In this document: positions 8,383-17,296 of the stretch, piece after piece
How positions within the stretch are numbered: the stretch's first letter is position 1
Layout of the letters: each line of letters starts with the position of its first letter
Source of the DNA: Oceanimonas doudoroffii
GTDB lineage: Bacteria; Pseudomonadota; Gammaproteobacteria; Enterobacterales; Aeromonadaceae
Length of the DNA: 64,000 nt
Assembly: GCF_002242685.1 (NCBI RefSeq)
Contig: NZ_NBIM01000001.1
Coordinates: 62,001-126,000, forward strand
Direction of reading: 5' to 3'
Made by a program: the position numbers and the translations under genes
Notes under the pieces: generated by a model
The model's database searches: none
The model's input: only the letters and a program-made list of their open reading frames with translations
Told to the model about the DNA's origin: nothing

Positions 8383-10758
8383 GTGCAGGAATATGTGATT
8401 TGGTACGAACAGCTCGGTATGAACGACGTGGACCGGGTTGGCGGCAAGAATGCCTCACTGGGCGAAATGATCAGTCAGCTGGCCGGCGCCGGAGTATCGG
8501 TACCCGGTGGCTTTGCGACCACCGCCTTTGCCTTTAACGAATTTCTCGAGCAGAGCGGGTTGAACGATCGTATTCACGATCTGCTCGACAAGCTCGACGT
8601 GGACAACATCGCCGCCCTCGGCGAGGCCGGCAAGACCATTCGCCAGTGGGTGATTGACACCCCCTTCCAGCCCGAGCTGGAGGCGGCCATTCGCGAGTCT
8701 TATGAAGATCTCGCCGGCAAGGCCGGTGATGAAGCCTCCTTTGCGGTGCGCTCCTCGGCTACCGCCGAAGACATGCCCGACGCCTCTTTTGCCGGCCAGC
8801 AGGAAACCTTCCTCAACGTGCGCGGCCTGGATGCGGTGCGGGAAGCCGTCAAGCACGTGTTTGCCTCCCTGTTCAACGACCGTGCCATTTCCTACCGGGT
8901 GCACCAGGGCTACGACCACAAGGGCGTGGCACTGTCGGCAGGCATTCAGCGCATGGTACGTTCCGACATCGCGTCCTCGGGCGTGATGTTTACCCTGGAC
9001 ACCGAGTCCGGCTTTGATCAGGTGGTGTTCGTGACGTCCGCCTGGGGCCTGGGTGAAATGGTGGTGCAGGGTGCGGTTAACCCGGACGAATTCTACGTGC
9101 ACAAGCCCACCCTGAAAGCCGGCCGTCCGGCGGTGGTGCGCAAGACCCTGGGTTCCAAGCTGCAGAAAATGATCTACGCCAATGCCCAGGAGCTGGGCAA
9201 GCAGGTGGATATCAAGGAAACCAGCCGGGAAGAGCGCCGTCAGTTCTCGCTGTCCAACGACGAGGTGATGGAGCTGTCCAAGCAGGCCATGATCATCGAA
9301 AAGCACTACGGCCGCCCCATGGACATCGAGTGGGCCAAGGACGGTGTAGACGGCAAGCTTTACATCGTGCAGGCTCGCCCGGAAACCGTGCGCAGCCGCC
9401 AGGACGCCAATGTGCTGGAGCGCTTTGCCCTGAGCCAGAAAGGCGAGGTCATTGCCGAAGGCCGGGCCATCGGCCACAAGATTGGTGCCGGTACCGCCAA
9501 GGTCATCGACTCCATCGATCAGATGGACGAAATCAAGGCCGGCGACGTGCTGGTGACCGACATGACCGATCCAGACTGGGAACCGATCATGAAGCGGGCC
9601 GCCGCCATCGTCACCAACCGGGGTGGACGTACCTGTCATGCCGCTATTATTGCCCGTGAGCTTGGCATTCCCGCCGTGGTGGGCTGCGGCAACGCCACCG
9701 AGCTGGTGCAGGACGGCCAGCAGGTGACCGTATCCTGTGCCGAGGGCGATACCGGCTACATCTATGACGGCAAGCTGGACTTCAGCGTCAACACCTCGGA
9801 AGTCGGCTCCATGCCTGCCTCGCCGGTAAAGGTGATGATGAACGTGGGCAACCCGGACCGGGCCTTTGACTTTGCACAATTGCCCAACGCCGGCGTAGGC
9901 CTGGCGCGGCTGGAGTTTATCATCAACCGCATGATCGGCGTGCACCCCAAGGCGCTGCTCAACTACGACACTCAAAGCCCCGAGCTCAAGCTCAAGATCG
10001 ATGAGATCATCGCCGGCTACGACAGCCCGCGGGAGTTCTTCGTGGCCAAGCTGACCGAAGGCATCGCCACCTTGGCTGCCGCCTTCTGGCCGGAGCGAGT
10101 GATCGTGCGCATGTCCGACTTCAAGTCGAACGAATACGCCAACCTGCTCGGCGGCGACGCCTACGAGCCGGACGAGGAAAACCCCATGCTGGGCTTCCGC
10201 GGTGCGTCCCGTTACATCTCCAACGATTTCCAGGACTGCTTTGCCATGGAATGCGAGGCGATGAAGCGGGTGCGGGGCGAGATGGGCCTGACCAACGTCG
10301 AGATCATGATTCCCTTTGTGCGCACCCTGAACGAAGCCGCGTCCGTTATCGACATTCTCGGTGAGAACGGCCTCAAGCGTGGCGAAAACGGCCTCAAGGT
10401 GATCATGATGTGCGAGCTGCCGTCCAACGCCCTGCTGGCGGACAAGTTCCTGGCTCACTTTGACGGCTTCTCCATCGGCTCCAACGACATGACTCAGCTC
10501 ACTCTGGGGCTGGATCGGGACTCCGGCCTGGTGGCGGGCTCCTTTGATGAGCGCGACGAGGCGGTGAAAACCCTGCTGGCCATGGCCATTCAGGCCGCCC
10601 GCAAGGCCGGCAAGTACGTGGGCATCTGCGGCCAGGGGCCGTCGGATCACGCCGACTTTGCCGCCTGGCTGGTGGAGCAGGGCATTGATTCCGTGTCCCT
10701 GAACCCGGACACCGTCATCGACACCTGGTTGTACCTGGCAGAACAGGCCAAGCACTAA
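8383..10758 (+). CDS. ppsA: Phosphoenolpyruvate synthase (pyruvate, water dikinase)
   Basis: Converts pyruvate, ATP and water to PEP, AMP and Pi, which allows gluconeogenesis from C3 compounds. The 791 residues match the family (E. coli 792). In order: the ATP-grasp pyruvate-kinase-like region from [10 protein letters not shown], the phosphohistidine swivel domain with [15 protein letters not shown], and the C-terminal PEP-binding barrel with GICGQGPSD. The GTG at 8383 has GGAG nine bases ahead. The frame is open up to 8284, but that part overlaps the divergent promoter region. The 180-bp gap to ppsR must carry both promoters. Confidence 0.96.
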   Translation: MQEYVIWYEQLGMNDVDRVGGKNASLGEMISQLAGAGVSVPGGFATTAFAFNEFLEQSGLNDRIHDLLDKLDVDNIAALGEAGKTIRQWVIDTPFQPELEAAIRESYEDLAGKAGDEASFAVRSSATAEDMPDASFAGQQETFLNVRGLDAVREAVKHVFASLFNDRAISYRVHQGYDHKGVALSAGIQRMVRSDIASSGVMFTLDTESGFDQVVFVTSAWGLGEMVVQGAVNPDEFYVHKPTLKAGRPAVVRKTLGSKLQKMIYANAQELGKQVDIKETSREERRQFSLSNDEVMELSKQAMIIEKHYGRPMDIEWAKDGVDGKLYIVQARPETVRSRQDANVLERFALSQKGEVIAEGRAIGHKIGAGTAKVIDSIDQMDEIKAGDVLVTDMTDPDWEPIMKRAAAIVTNRGGRTCHAAIIARELGIPAVVGCGNATELVQDGQQVTVSCAEGDTGYIYDGKLDFSVNTSEVGSMPASPVKVMMNVGNPDRAFDFAQLPNAGVGLARLEFIINRMIGVHPKALLNYDTQSPELKLKIDEIIAGYDSPREFFVAKLTEGIATLAAAFWPERVIVRMSDFKSNEYANLLGGDAYEPDEENPMLGFRGASRYISNDFQDCFAMECEAMKRVRGEMGLTNVEIMIPFVRTLNEAASVIDILGENGLKRGENGLKVIMMCELPSNALLADKFLAHFDGFSIGSNDMTQLTLGLDRDSGLVAGSFDERDEAVKTLLAMAIQAARKAGKYVGICGQGPSDHADFAAWLVEQGIDSVSLNPDTVIDTWLYLAEQAKH

Positions 10759-10774
10759 TCCTTGCATTGGATTC

Positions 10775-10804
10775 AAAGGGCGCCTCGGCGCCCTTTTCTG
10801 TTTT
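10775..10804 (+). terminator. Rho-independent terminator after ppsA
   Basis: AAAGGGCGCC-TC-GGCGCCCTTTT followed by CTGTTTTT, 17 bp past the ppsA stop. Confidence 0.88.
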
Positions 10805-10876
10805 TGGCGCCCATTGAAACTATCTTCGAATAAAACTAGACATGTGTTAGCGGGCCGTTAAAATGGCCTCCGCTTT

Positions 10877-10912
10877 TAACCCGGTCGCAGCCTACCCGGA
10901 CAAAACAAGGAC
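10877..10912 (+). promoter_or_regulatory. preQ1-I riboswitch controlling queCDE
   Basis: The segment contains the preQ1-I hallmarks. A CCGG stem strand is followed by the TCGCAG loop start, then CCGG, then ACAAAACAAGGA, whose tail pairs back into the loop as a pseudoknot. The AAGGA in this tail is also the queC ribosome site, eight bases from its ATG (10920). Ligand binding would therefore block translation. Aptamer identity rests on motif matching; folding was done by eye. Confidence 0.88.
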
Positions 10913-10919
10913 ACAATCT

Positions 10920-11615
10920 ATGAAAGCACTGCTGATCTGCTCCGGCGGATTCGACTCCGTCACGCTCGCCTACCGGCTGGCGGCGAACAACGCCCTTGGC
11001 GCCCTGCTGACCTTTGATTACGGCCAGCGCCACAAAAAAGAAATCGACGCCGCTCACTTGTGTGCCGAACGTCTCAATGTGCCTCATCTGGTGATGGACA
11101 TCGGTCATATCGGTCGTCAGCTCTCCGGCTCGGCACTGACCGACGACATCGACGTGCCCCACGGCCACTACAGCGAAGAAAACATGAAGGTGACCGTGGT
11201 GCCTAACCGCAACGCCATCATGCTCACCATCGCCTTTGGCGTGGCCGCCGCCCGAGGCCTCGATACCGTGGCGCTGGCGGTGCACGGCGGCGATCACTTT
11301 ATCTACCCTGACTGTCGTCCCGACTTTATTCGCCTGTTTGGCGAAATGCAGGCCCGGGCCCTGGACGGCGTGGCCGAGGTGGCGTTGCTGGCGCCCTATG
11401 TCGATGCCGACAAGACCGAGATTGCCCGGGATGCGGCCCGTTTTCAGGTACCGGTGGCCGACACCTGGTCCTGCTACGAAGGGGGGGACATTCACTGTGG
11501 CCGCTGCGGCACCTGTGTGGAGCGCATCGAGGCCATGGCCCTGGCCGGCGTGACCGACACCACCTCCTATAAAGATGAAGCATACTGGCGCGATGCGGTG
11601 GCGAGGGTGAAGTAA
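10920..11615 (+). CDS. queC: 7-cyano-7-deazaguanine (preQ0) synthase QueC
   Basis: Makes preQ0 from 7-carboxy-7-deazaguanine with ammonia and ATP, for queuosine in tRNA. The 231 residues equal the E. coli length. The PP-loop is SGGFDSVTLAYRL at the N-terminus. The zinc-binding cysteines sit near the C-terminus (SCYEGGDIHCGRCGTC). The ATG at 10920 follows the riboswitch-embedded AAGGA; an upstream in-frame ATG at 10863 lies in the leader and is not used. First gene of queC-queD-queE, and its stop overlaps the queD start by one base (TAATG). Confidence 0.96.
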   Translation: MKALLICSGGFDSVTLAYRLAANNALGALLTFDYGQRHKKEIDAAHLCAERLNVPHLVMDIGHIGRQLSGSALTDDIDVPHGHYSEENMKVTVVPNRNAIMLTIAFGVAAARGLDTVALAVHGGDHFIYPDCRPDFIRLFGEMQARALDGVAEVALLAPYVDADKTEIARDAARFQVPVADTWSCYEGGDIHCGRCGTCVERIEAMALAGVTDTTSYKDEAYWRDAVARVK

Positions 11616-11971
11616 TGTATACCATCAAAAAAGAGTTTCATTTCTCCGCCTCGCACCAGCTCAAGCAAATGCCCGACTGGCACCCCTGCGCCCGGCTGCA
11701 CGGCCACAACTATGTGGTGGTGATCGAGCTGCAAAGCGAGCGGCTCGATCAGTACGGCTTCGTGCGCGACTACCTCGAACTCAAGGCGTTCAAGGACTAT
11801 ATCGACGACCAGCTCGACCACCGTCACCTCAACGAGGTGCTGGGGGATGAGTGCACCACCGCCGAACGGCTGGCACGGCACCTGTATGAGTGGGCGCGGG
11901 AGCACTGGCCCGAGGTGAGCGCCGTGGCCGTGTCGGAAACCCCCAAGACCTGGGCGGAGTTCCGGCCATGA
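11615..11971 (+). CDS. queD: 6-carboxy-5,6,7,8-tetrahydropterin synthase QueD
   Basis: Converts 7,8-dihydroneopterin triphosphate to 6-carboxytetrahydropterin, the first queuosine-specific step after GTP cyclohydrolase. The 118-residue protein has zinc-ligand histidines in [10 protein letters not shown] and LHGHNY, and the catalytic cysteine in [10 protein letters not shown]. The start overlaps the queC stop by one base and the stop overlaps the queE start by four, which points to translational coupling across all three genes. Confidence 0.95.
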   Translation: MYTIKKEFHFSASHQLKQMPDWHPCARLHGHNYVVVIELQSERLDQYGFVRDYLELKAFKDYIDDQLDHRHLNEVLGDECTTAERLARHLYEWAREHWPEVSAVAVSETPKTWAEFRP

Positions 11972-12684
11972 TCGCCATCAGCGAAATCTTTGGCCCCACC
12001 ATTCAGGGGGAAGGGGCGCTGACCGGCGTGCCCACGGTGTTTGTGCGCACCGGCGGCTGCGACTTTCGCTGCAGCTGGTGCGACACCCTGTATGCGGTAG
12101 AAGCCCGCTTCAAGGCCGACTGGACCCCGATGAGCGCCGAGGCGGTGCTGGCCGAGGTGGAGCGGCTGAGCGGCGGCCGCCCGCTGTTGATTACCCTCTC
12201 CGGGGGCAATCCGGCGCTGCAGCCCCTGGGGGATCTGCTGAGCCTGGGCCAGGCCAGGGGTTATACCTTTGCCATTGAAACTCAGGGCAGCAAGGCGCAG
12301 GACTGGTTTGCCCGGCTCGACCACCTGACCCTGAGCCCCAAGCCGCCTTCCGCCGGCATGGCTTTCAGCCAACGTCGGTTTGACGCCTGCCTCGCCGCCG
12401 CCGGGGTCAATACTCAGGTCACCCTCAAGCTGGTGATCGCCGACGAGGCCGACTACCGGTGGGCGAGGGACTTTGCCGCTCGGTACCCGCACCTGCCGCT
12501 TACCCTGCAACCCTGCAACCCGGCGCCGGCCACCCCCGATGAGCCGGCGCGGGAAACCGACCTCGACGCCCTGAATGCCAGGCTGCGCTGGCTGGTGGAC
12601 AAGGTCACCGCCGACGGCTGGTTTGCGGCCAGAGTGCTGCCTCAGCTGCATGTGATCATCTGGAATAACGAACGGGGCGTGTAA
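11968..12684 (+). CDS. queE: 7-carboxy-7-deazaguanine synthase QueE (radical SAM)
   Basis: Radical SAM enzyme that rearranges 6-carboxytetrahydropterin to 7-carboxy-7-deazaguanine. The iron-sulfur motif is CDFRCSWC (CX3CX2C), preceded by [24 protein letters not shown]. The 238 residues fit the family. The start is the ATG at 11968 (ATGA overlap with the queD stop), not the longer frame from 11890 that runs inside queD. Last gene of the operon. QueF, the preQ0 reductase, is not in this window. Confidence 0.95.
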   Translation: MIAISEIFGPTIQGEGALTGVPTVFVRTGGCDFRCSWCDTLYAVEARFKADWTPMSAEAVLAEVERLSGGRPLLITLSGGNPALQPLGDLLSLGQARGYTFAIETQGSKAQDWFARLDHLTLSPKPPSAGMAFSQRRFDACLAAAGVNTQVTLKLVIADEADYRWARDFAARYPHLPLTLQPCNPAPATPDEPARETDLDALNARLRWLVDKVTADGWFAARVLPQLHVIIWNNERGV

Positions 12685-12691
12685 GCCTTGC

Positions 12692-12727
12692 CGCCCCTGT
12701 ACGGTCAGGGGCGTTCTTTGTTGTTAT
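12692..12727 (+). terminator. Terminator after queE
   Basis: CGCCCCTG and CAGGGGCG form a perfect 8-bp stem with loop TACGGT, followed by the T-rich TTCTTTGTTGTTATT. Confidence 0.75.
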
Positions 12728-12783
12728 TCGCCTCGCGTTTTTACCGTAAACGCATTGCCTGTTTGAATCCGCTCGAATAGTAT

Positions 12784-12799
12784 GGACGTCTAAACGTCT
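12784..12799 (+). promoter_or_regulatory. Tandem MetJ boxes upstream of metQ
   Basis: Two adjoining 8-bp boxes, GGACGTCT and AAACGTCT, each match the MetJ consensus AGACGTCT at seven of eight positions. Contiguous tandem spacing is the known MetJ operator layout. They lie 36-51 bp before the metQ start, so methionine repletion (MetJ with SAM) would repress this pair of genes. Confidence 0.85.
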
Positions 12800-12834
12800 G
12801 TTATACACATTATTCAGGAATCACAGGAGTCGTC

Positions 12835-13641
12835 ATGTCCCGCTTTTCCCGCGTCCTGCCGTGGCTGGCATTGTCATTGTGCTCGTTTCCCCTGCTGGCG
12901 GTCGACGAAGCCAAAAAGGAAATCGTTATCGGCACCACGGTGGGTGACTTCGCCGACATGGTCACCGAGTCGATCAAGCCCCAGCTTGAAGCCCTGGGCT
13001 ATCGCGTCAAACTGGTGGAGTTTACCGATTATGTCATGCCCAACCTGGCCCTGGCAGAAGGCTCACTGGATGTTAACTGTTTTCAGCACAAGCCCTACCT
13101 GGATACCTTCAGTCAAAGCCGCGGCCTGACCCTGAGCCCCATCACCCAGGTGCCCACCGGCCCCATGGGGCTGTATGCGGGCAAGGCCGACTCGCTGGAA
13201 CAGGTAAAGCAAGGCAGCACGGTCGCCATTCCCAACGATCCCACCAATCAGGCCCGGGCCCTGCTGATGCTGGAAGACATGGGCTGGATCACCCTGAAAA
13301 AAGACATAGATCCGCTCAAGGCCAGCGAATTTGATGTGGCGGACAACCCCAAAGGCATTAAGCTCATCATGCTGGAAGCGGCCCAGCTGCCGCGCTCGCG
13401 CCAGGATGTGGACTTCTCGGTGATCAACGGCAACTACGCCGCCTCCAGTGGCATTCCGTTCAGCGAAGGTCTCTTTCTGGAGCGCAGTTACGATTTTATC
13501 AACTGGGTGGTGGTGCGCAGCGAAGACAAGGACAAGGCCTTTGTGCAGGACGTGATTGAGGCCTATAACAGCGAGGCGTTCAAGGACTATGCCAGCAAAC
13601 GCTTTGAAGGCTACAAGTACCCCGAATCCTGGCATGAATAA
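12835..13641 (+). CDS. MetQ/NlpA-family methionine-type ABC substrate-binding protein
   Basis: A 268-residue periplasmic binding protein of the NlpA/MetQ family. A signal peptide ends near LLAVDEAKKE, and the mature part has the family runs VNCFQHKPYLD, AIPNDPTNQARAL and NGNYAASSGI. Methionine, probably D- and L-forms, is the likely ligand; the MetJ boxes ahead support this. Most MetQ proteins are lipoproteins, but no lipobox cysteine is seen at the cleavage site here (a cysteine lies inside the hydrophobic core). No metN or metI partner is in the window. The gene overlaps the following hydrolase gene by eight bases. Confidence 0.85.
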   Translation: MSRFSRVLPWLALSLCSFPLLAVDEAKKEIVIGTTVGDFADMVTESIKPQLEALGYRVKLVEFTDYVMPNLALAEGSLDVNCFQHKPYLDTFSQSRGLTLSPITQVPTGPMGLYAGKADSLEQVKQGSTVAIPNDPTNQARALLMLEDMGWITLKKDIDPLKASEFDVADNPKGIKLIMLEAAQLPRSRQDVDFSVINGNYAASSGIPFSEGLFLERSYDFINWVVVRSEDKDKAFVQDVIEAYNSEAFKDYASKRFEGYKYPESWHE

Positions 13642-14488
13642 ACCCAGAGAATTCCATATTGATGTGCATGGCCGCCGGCTGGCGGTGGTGGAGTGGGGCG
13701 ACCCGAATGGCATCCCCCTGGTGGCCCTGCACGGCTGGCTGGACAACGCCGCTAGCTTTACCCCCCTGGCGCAGCGGTTGCCCGGTGTGCGGCTGATTGC
13801 CCCGGATCTGGCCGGTCATGGCCGCTCCGATCACCGGGCGCCGGGCCAGCCCTATTACATCTGGGACAATGTGGCCGATGTGCTGGCCCTGCTGGACGCC
13901 CTTGAGCTGAAACAGGTGGCATTGCTGGGCCATTCCATGGGGGCCAGCGTGGCCACCCTGTTCGCCGGCGCCTTTCCCGAGCGGGTCAGCCGGCTATTTT
14001 TGCTGGACGGTCTGGTTCCTCACGATTATGCCGCCGATACCCTGCCGGAACAGCTGGCCGCCGCTCTGGAAAAGGCCAAACGCCAGCGTCGCCGGGGGCC
14101 ACGCTGCTATCCGGATTTTGAAAGCGCGGTGACGGCACGCATGAACAGCCGCTGGCCGGTCAGCCGGGAAGCGGCCCGGCTGTTGCTGGCCCGGGGCATG
14201 GAGCAAACCGCTGAAGGCTGGCTGTGGCGCCACGATGGCGCACTGGTGCTGCCCTCTGTGGTGCGGCTGTGCGAGGCGCAGATCACCGCCTTTGTGCGCC
14301 GGCTGAGCATGCCGGTATGGCTGATGATGGCAACGCAGGGCATTGGCATGGCACGGGTAGCGCCCTGGCTGGATCTGATCCCCGGGCTGGAGCTTGAGGT
14401 GCTTGACGGCGGCCATCACCTGCATATGGACGAACAGCCGGCGGCACTGATTGCCAACCGGCTGCTCGCAGGGCTGGACCGGGGCTGA
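13634..14488 (+). CDS. Alpha/beta-fold hydrolase
   Basis: A 284-residue alpha/beta hydrolase of unknown substrate. The nucleophile elbow is LGHSMGASVATLFAG (Ser in GHSMG), the oxyanion region is ALHGWLDNAASF, and the likely catalytic histidine is in GGHHLHMDEQ near the C-terminus. The fold covers esterases, lipases and C-C hydrolases, so no reaction is named. The ATG at 13634 is chosen because it begins the conserved N-terminus (FHIDVHGRRLAVVEWG) and overlaps the metQ stop by eight bases. That implies co-transcription and methionine control. Confidence 0.8.
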   Translation: MNKPREFHIDVHGRRLAVVEWGDPNGIPLVALHGWLDNAASFTPLAQRLPGVRLIAPDLAGHGRSDHRAPGQPYYIWDNVADVLALLDALELKQVALLGHSMGASVATLFAGAFPERVSRLFLLDGLVPHDYAADTLPEQLAAALEKAKRQRRRGPRCYPDFESAVTARMNSRWPVSREAARLLLARGMEQTAEGWLWRHDGALVLPSVVRLCEAQITAFVRRLSMPVWLMMATQGIGMARVAPWLDLIPGLELEVLDGGHHLHMDEQPAALIANRLLAGLDRG

Positions 14489-14507
14489 GCCCCGGTGAGG
14501 CCGGTAC

Positions 14508-15914
14508 TCAGTAACCCAGGTGGGCGGCAATCACCATCAAAACCCAGCAGAAGGCATAAATGGGCACCATGATGGGCACGATCACCGGCAGCCACTGGGC
14601 GTAGGAGACCCGCCCCAGTGCCAGCATGGCCAGGATGCCGCCGGCGGTGGGAATGAACAGGTTGGTCAGACCATCGCCGATCTGGAAGGCCGAGACCATC
14701 AGCTGCCGGCTCATGCCGATCAGATCCGCCAGCGGGATCAGTATTGGCATGGTGATCAGGGCCTGGGCCGAGCCGCTGGGAATAAACAGGTTGATGATGC
14801 CCTGAATAATGCTGGTCAGCACGGCGGCCAGGGCCACGGGCATGCCTTCCAGTACCGAGCTCAGTGATTTGACGATAGTGTCAATCACCCGGGCGTCCTG
14901 CAGAATCACCGGAATTGAGGCCGCCAGGCCAATCACCAGCGCGCCCGAGGTGACCGAGGAGGCCCCTTCCATCATGCGCTTGACCAGCTGGTTGGCGCTC
15001 ATGCCCGCCGCCAGGCCGATGACGATGGCCATGATCAGAAAGACGGCGGAAATTTCTGTGATGTACCAGCCGCGGGTGAAGATCCCCGTCAGCAGGCTGA
15101 TCAGGCCGATCAGAAAGATGCCGAGAATGGTCAGATCCTGGCGTGACAACCGGTATTCGTGCAATGCCTTGCTCATTTCGACCGGCTGCTCGTCATGAAA
15201 CTCCATCCTGACCACGCGCAGGCAGATATAGGCCGCCAGCATGCTCAGCGAGCCCAGCACCATCAGGGTGCGCAGGCCCCAGCCCGAAAACAGCGGCAGC
15301 TCGCCAATGCTCTGGGCTATGCCCACGGTATAGGGGCTGATGGGTGACAGGGCAAAGCCGATGCCGATGCCGCCCACCGCCATGGTGACCCCCACCAGCC
15401 GGGAGCAGCCCACCGCCGCCGCCACCAGCACGCCCAGGGGCACCAGGGCGATGTTGTTTTCACCCCCCACGGCCACACCGAAGAAACCGTAGGTAAAGGT
15501 ACCCAGCACGATGATCAGGTTACGGCTTCTGGTGCTGTTGCTGGCGCCCACCTTGTTGGCGGCCACGCCGATCATGTTTTCCAGCGCGCCCGTGCTCTGC
15601 AGCACATGAAAAAGGCCACCGGCGATAAACACGATAAACAGGAAGGGGGCGGCATTGATCATGCCCTGGGGAATGGCCAGAAACAGGTCAAAAAAGGGCA
15701 GCTTCTCCACCCCGGTCAGATACGCGAAGGTATCGGGAATGACCCGGCTTCTGCCATCGATCACTTCCCGGGCGAACTCGCCGGCGGGAATGATAAAGGT
15801 CAGCAGGTAAACCCCGACCAGCACCATGAAGATCAACACCATGGGATCGGGAAACTCGTTAAACCACCTGCGTTGCTTTTTATCGCTCCCGGCACGGGGG
15901 TGGGACTGGTTCAT
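14508..15914 (-). CDS. YfcC-family permease
   Basis: A 468-residue inner-membrane protein with about 12 segments, of the YfcC/DcuC-related family (C4-dicarboxylate or basic-amino-acid carriers by annotation, mostly untested). Marker stretches are GVAVGGENNIALVPLGVLVA, SPISPYTVGIAQSIGELP and LFIPSGSAQALITMPI. The ATG at 15914 has AAGGAGAG at good spacing. It follows the M20 amidohydrolase gene by 45 bp on the same strand. The pair faces a LysR gene, which suggests uptake of a compound that the hydrolase then cleaves. Confidence 0.8.
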   Translation of the reverse strand: MNQSHPRAGSDKKQRRWFNEFPDPMVLIFMVLVGVYLLTFIIPAGEFAREVIDGRSRVIPDTFAYLTGVEKLPFFDLFLAIPQGMINAAPFLFIVFIAGGLFHVLQSTGALENMIGVAANKVGASNSTRSRNLIIVLGTFTYGFFGVAVGGENNIALVPLGVLVAAAVGCSRLVGVTMAVGGIGIGFALSPISPYTVGIAQSIGELPLFSGWGLRTLMVLGSLSMLAAYICLRVVRMEFHDEQPVEMSKALHEYRLSRQDLTILGIFLIGLISLLTGIFTRGWYITEISAVFLIMAIVIGLAAGMSANQLVKRMMEGASSVTSGALVIGLAASIPVILQDARVIDTIVKSLSSVLEGMPVALAAVLTSIIQGIINLFIPSGSAQALITMPILIPLADLIGMSRQLMVSAFQIGDGLTNLFIPTAGGILAMLALGRVSYAQWLPVIVPIMVPIYAFCWVLMVIAAHLGY

Positions 15915-15959
15915 ATGTCTCTCCTTGAAGATGAAATCGCTGGCAACGTAGGACGCACG

Positions 15960-17186
15960 TCAGGGCTGCGCGGGCTGGCCGAAATAACGGGCGACCAGGT
16001 TCACCAGAAAAGTGGCGGCGGTCTCCATGCAGTCGTCGTTGAAGTCGTAATGGGGGTTGTGCAGGCTGCAGGGGCCCAGCCGGGCACCGGCCTGGTGGCC
16101 GTTGTCGCCATTGCCGACCAGGAAGTAACAGCCAGGCACCTGCTCCAGAAAGTAGGCGCAGTCTTCGCTGCCGGTCAGGGGGGCGGTGGGGGCCTCGACA
16201 CTGTCGTCACCGAACTGCTCCCGGGCGGTGTCTACCGCCAGCCGGGTCATGGCCGGATCGTTGATCAGCACCGGGTAGCCGCGCTGGTAGTCGATCTCGC
16301 ACTGGCAGTCGAAGGCCGCCGCCTGAGCCTGGGCCAGGGTGCGGACACGGCGCTCCAGGGTGTCGCGCACGGCGGGATCCAGGGTGCGGATGCTGAGCTC
16401 CAGCTCGGCGGTGTTGGGGATCACGTTGGCGGCGCTGCCCGCCTGCATTTTGCCGACGCTGATCACCGCGACCTGGTTGGGATCCACGTTGCGGCCCACT
16501 ATGCTCTGCAGGGCCAGCACGGTGGCGGCCGCTGGCAAGGTCGGGTCCTGGGACAGCTGGGGCAGGGCGCCATGGCCACCCTTGCCGATAAAGGTCAGTT
16601 TGGCGGTATCCGACGAGGCCATAAAGGCGCCTTCGCGAAAGCAGAGCCTGCCCACGGGCACACCGGGAAAGTTGTGCAGGGCAAAGAGGGCATCGCAGGG
16701 AAAGCGCTCGAACAGGCCTTCCTCAAGCATGCGCTGGGCACCGCCGCCGCCGCCCAACTCCTCGGCCGGCTGGAAAATCAGGGTCAGGGTGCCGCTGCCG
16801 GTCAGCCCCTGCTCCCGCTGGCGGCGGGCCATGGCTTCGGCCACGCCCAGCAGGATGGCGGTGTGGCCGTCGTGACCACAGGCATGCATTTTGCCATCCA
16901 CCTGGCTGGCCCAGGGCAGGCCGGTGGCTTCCTGAATGGGCAGGGCATCCATGTCGGCACGCAGGCCCAGGCGAAGGCCAGTGCCGTCACCCCAGCGCAG
17001 CACCCCCACCACGCCGGTGACGGCAATGCCGGTATGCACCTCGTAGCCCCAGGTCCTGAGGCGATCGGCCACCAGCTGGCTGGTGGAGAACTCCTCAAAC
17101 CCCAGCTCCGGGTGCTGATGGATCTGGCGGCGCCAGGCTTTCATCTGGTCGAGGTCTGGTTTGATGTCGATGTTCACTGTCGTCAT
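15960..17186 (-). CDS. M20-family amidohydrolase (hippurate/N-acyl amino acid hydrolase type)
   Basis: A 408-residue metal-dependent amidohydrolase of the M20D group (hippurate hydrolase, IAA-amino-acid hydrolase, AbgA/B-like). Metal-site motifs are MHACGHDGHTAILLG and QPAEELGGGG, then SEDCAYFL and HNPHYDFND. These enzymes release an amino acid from an N-acyl or N-aryl conjugate. The ATG at 17186 with GGGAG five bases ahead is preferred over upstream in-frame codons that lack family similarity. It is first of a two-gene operon with the YfcC permease and is divergent from a LysR regulator, like the abg layout. Confidence 0.85.
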   Translation of the reverse strand: MTTVNIDIKPDLDQMKAWRRQIHQHPELGFEEFSTSQLVADRLRTWGYEVHTGIAVTGVVGVLRWGDGTGLRLGLRADMDALPIQEATGLPWASQVDGKMHACGHDGHTAILLGVAEAMARRQREQGLTGSGTLTLIFQPAEELGGGGGAQRMLEEGLFERFPCDALFALHNFPGVPVGRLCFREGAFMASSDTAKLTFIGKGGHGALPQLSQDPTLPAAATVLALQSIVGRNVDPNQVAVISVGKMQAGSAANVIPNTAELELSIRTLDPAVRDTLERRVRTLAQAQAAAFDCQCEIDYQRGYPVLINDPAMTRLAVDTAREQFGDDSVEAPTAPLTGSEDCAYFLEQVPGCYFLVGNGDNGHQAGARLGPCSLHNPHYDFNDDCMETAATFLVNLVARYFGQPAQP

Positions 17187-17296
17187 AATACTCCCTGGCT
17201 GGTGGTTTCTGCGGCGGCGGGAAATAGTGTCAGCCATCAGCGATAGTGAAAAGGCAGAAAATTTTGCCTGGTGACAACTTTTGGTAATCATGTGAT

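Noticed and set aside
8455..10776. 773-residue open frame antisense to ppsA
   Set aside because: Same shadow effect; ppsA is full length and fully conserved on the other strand.
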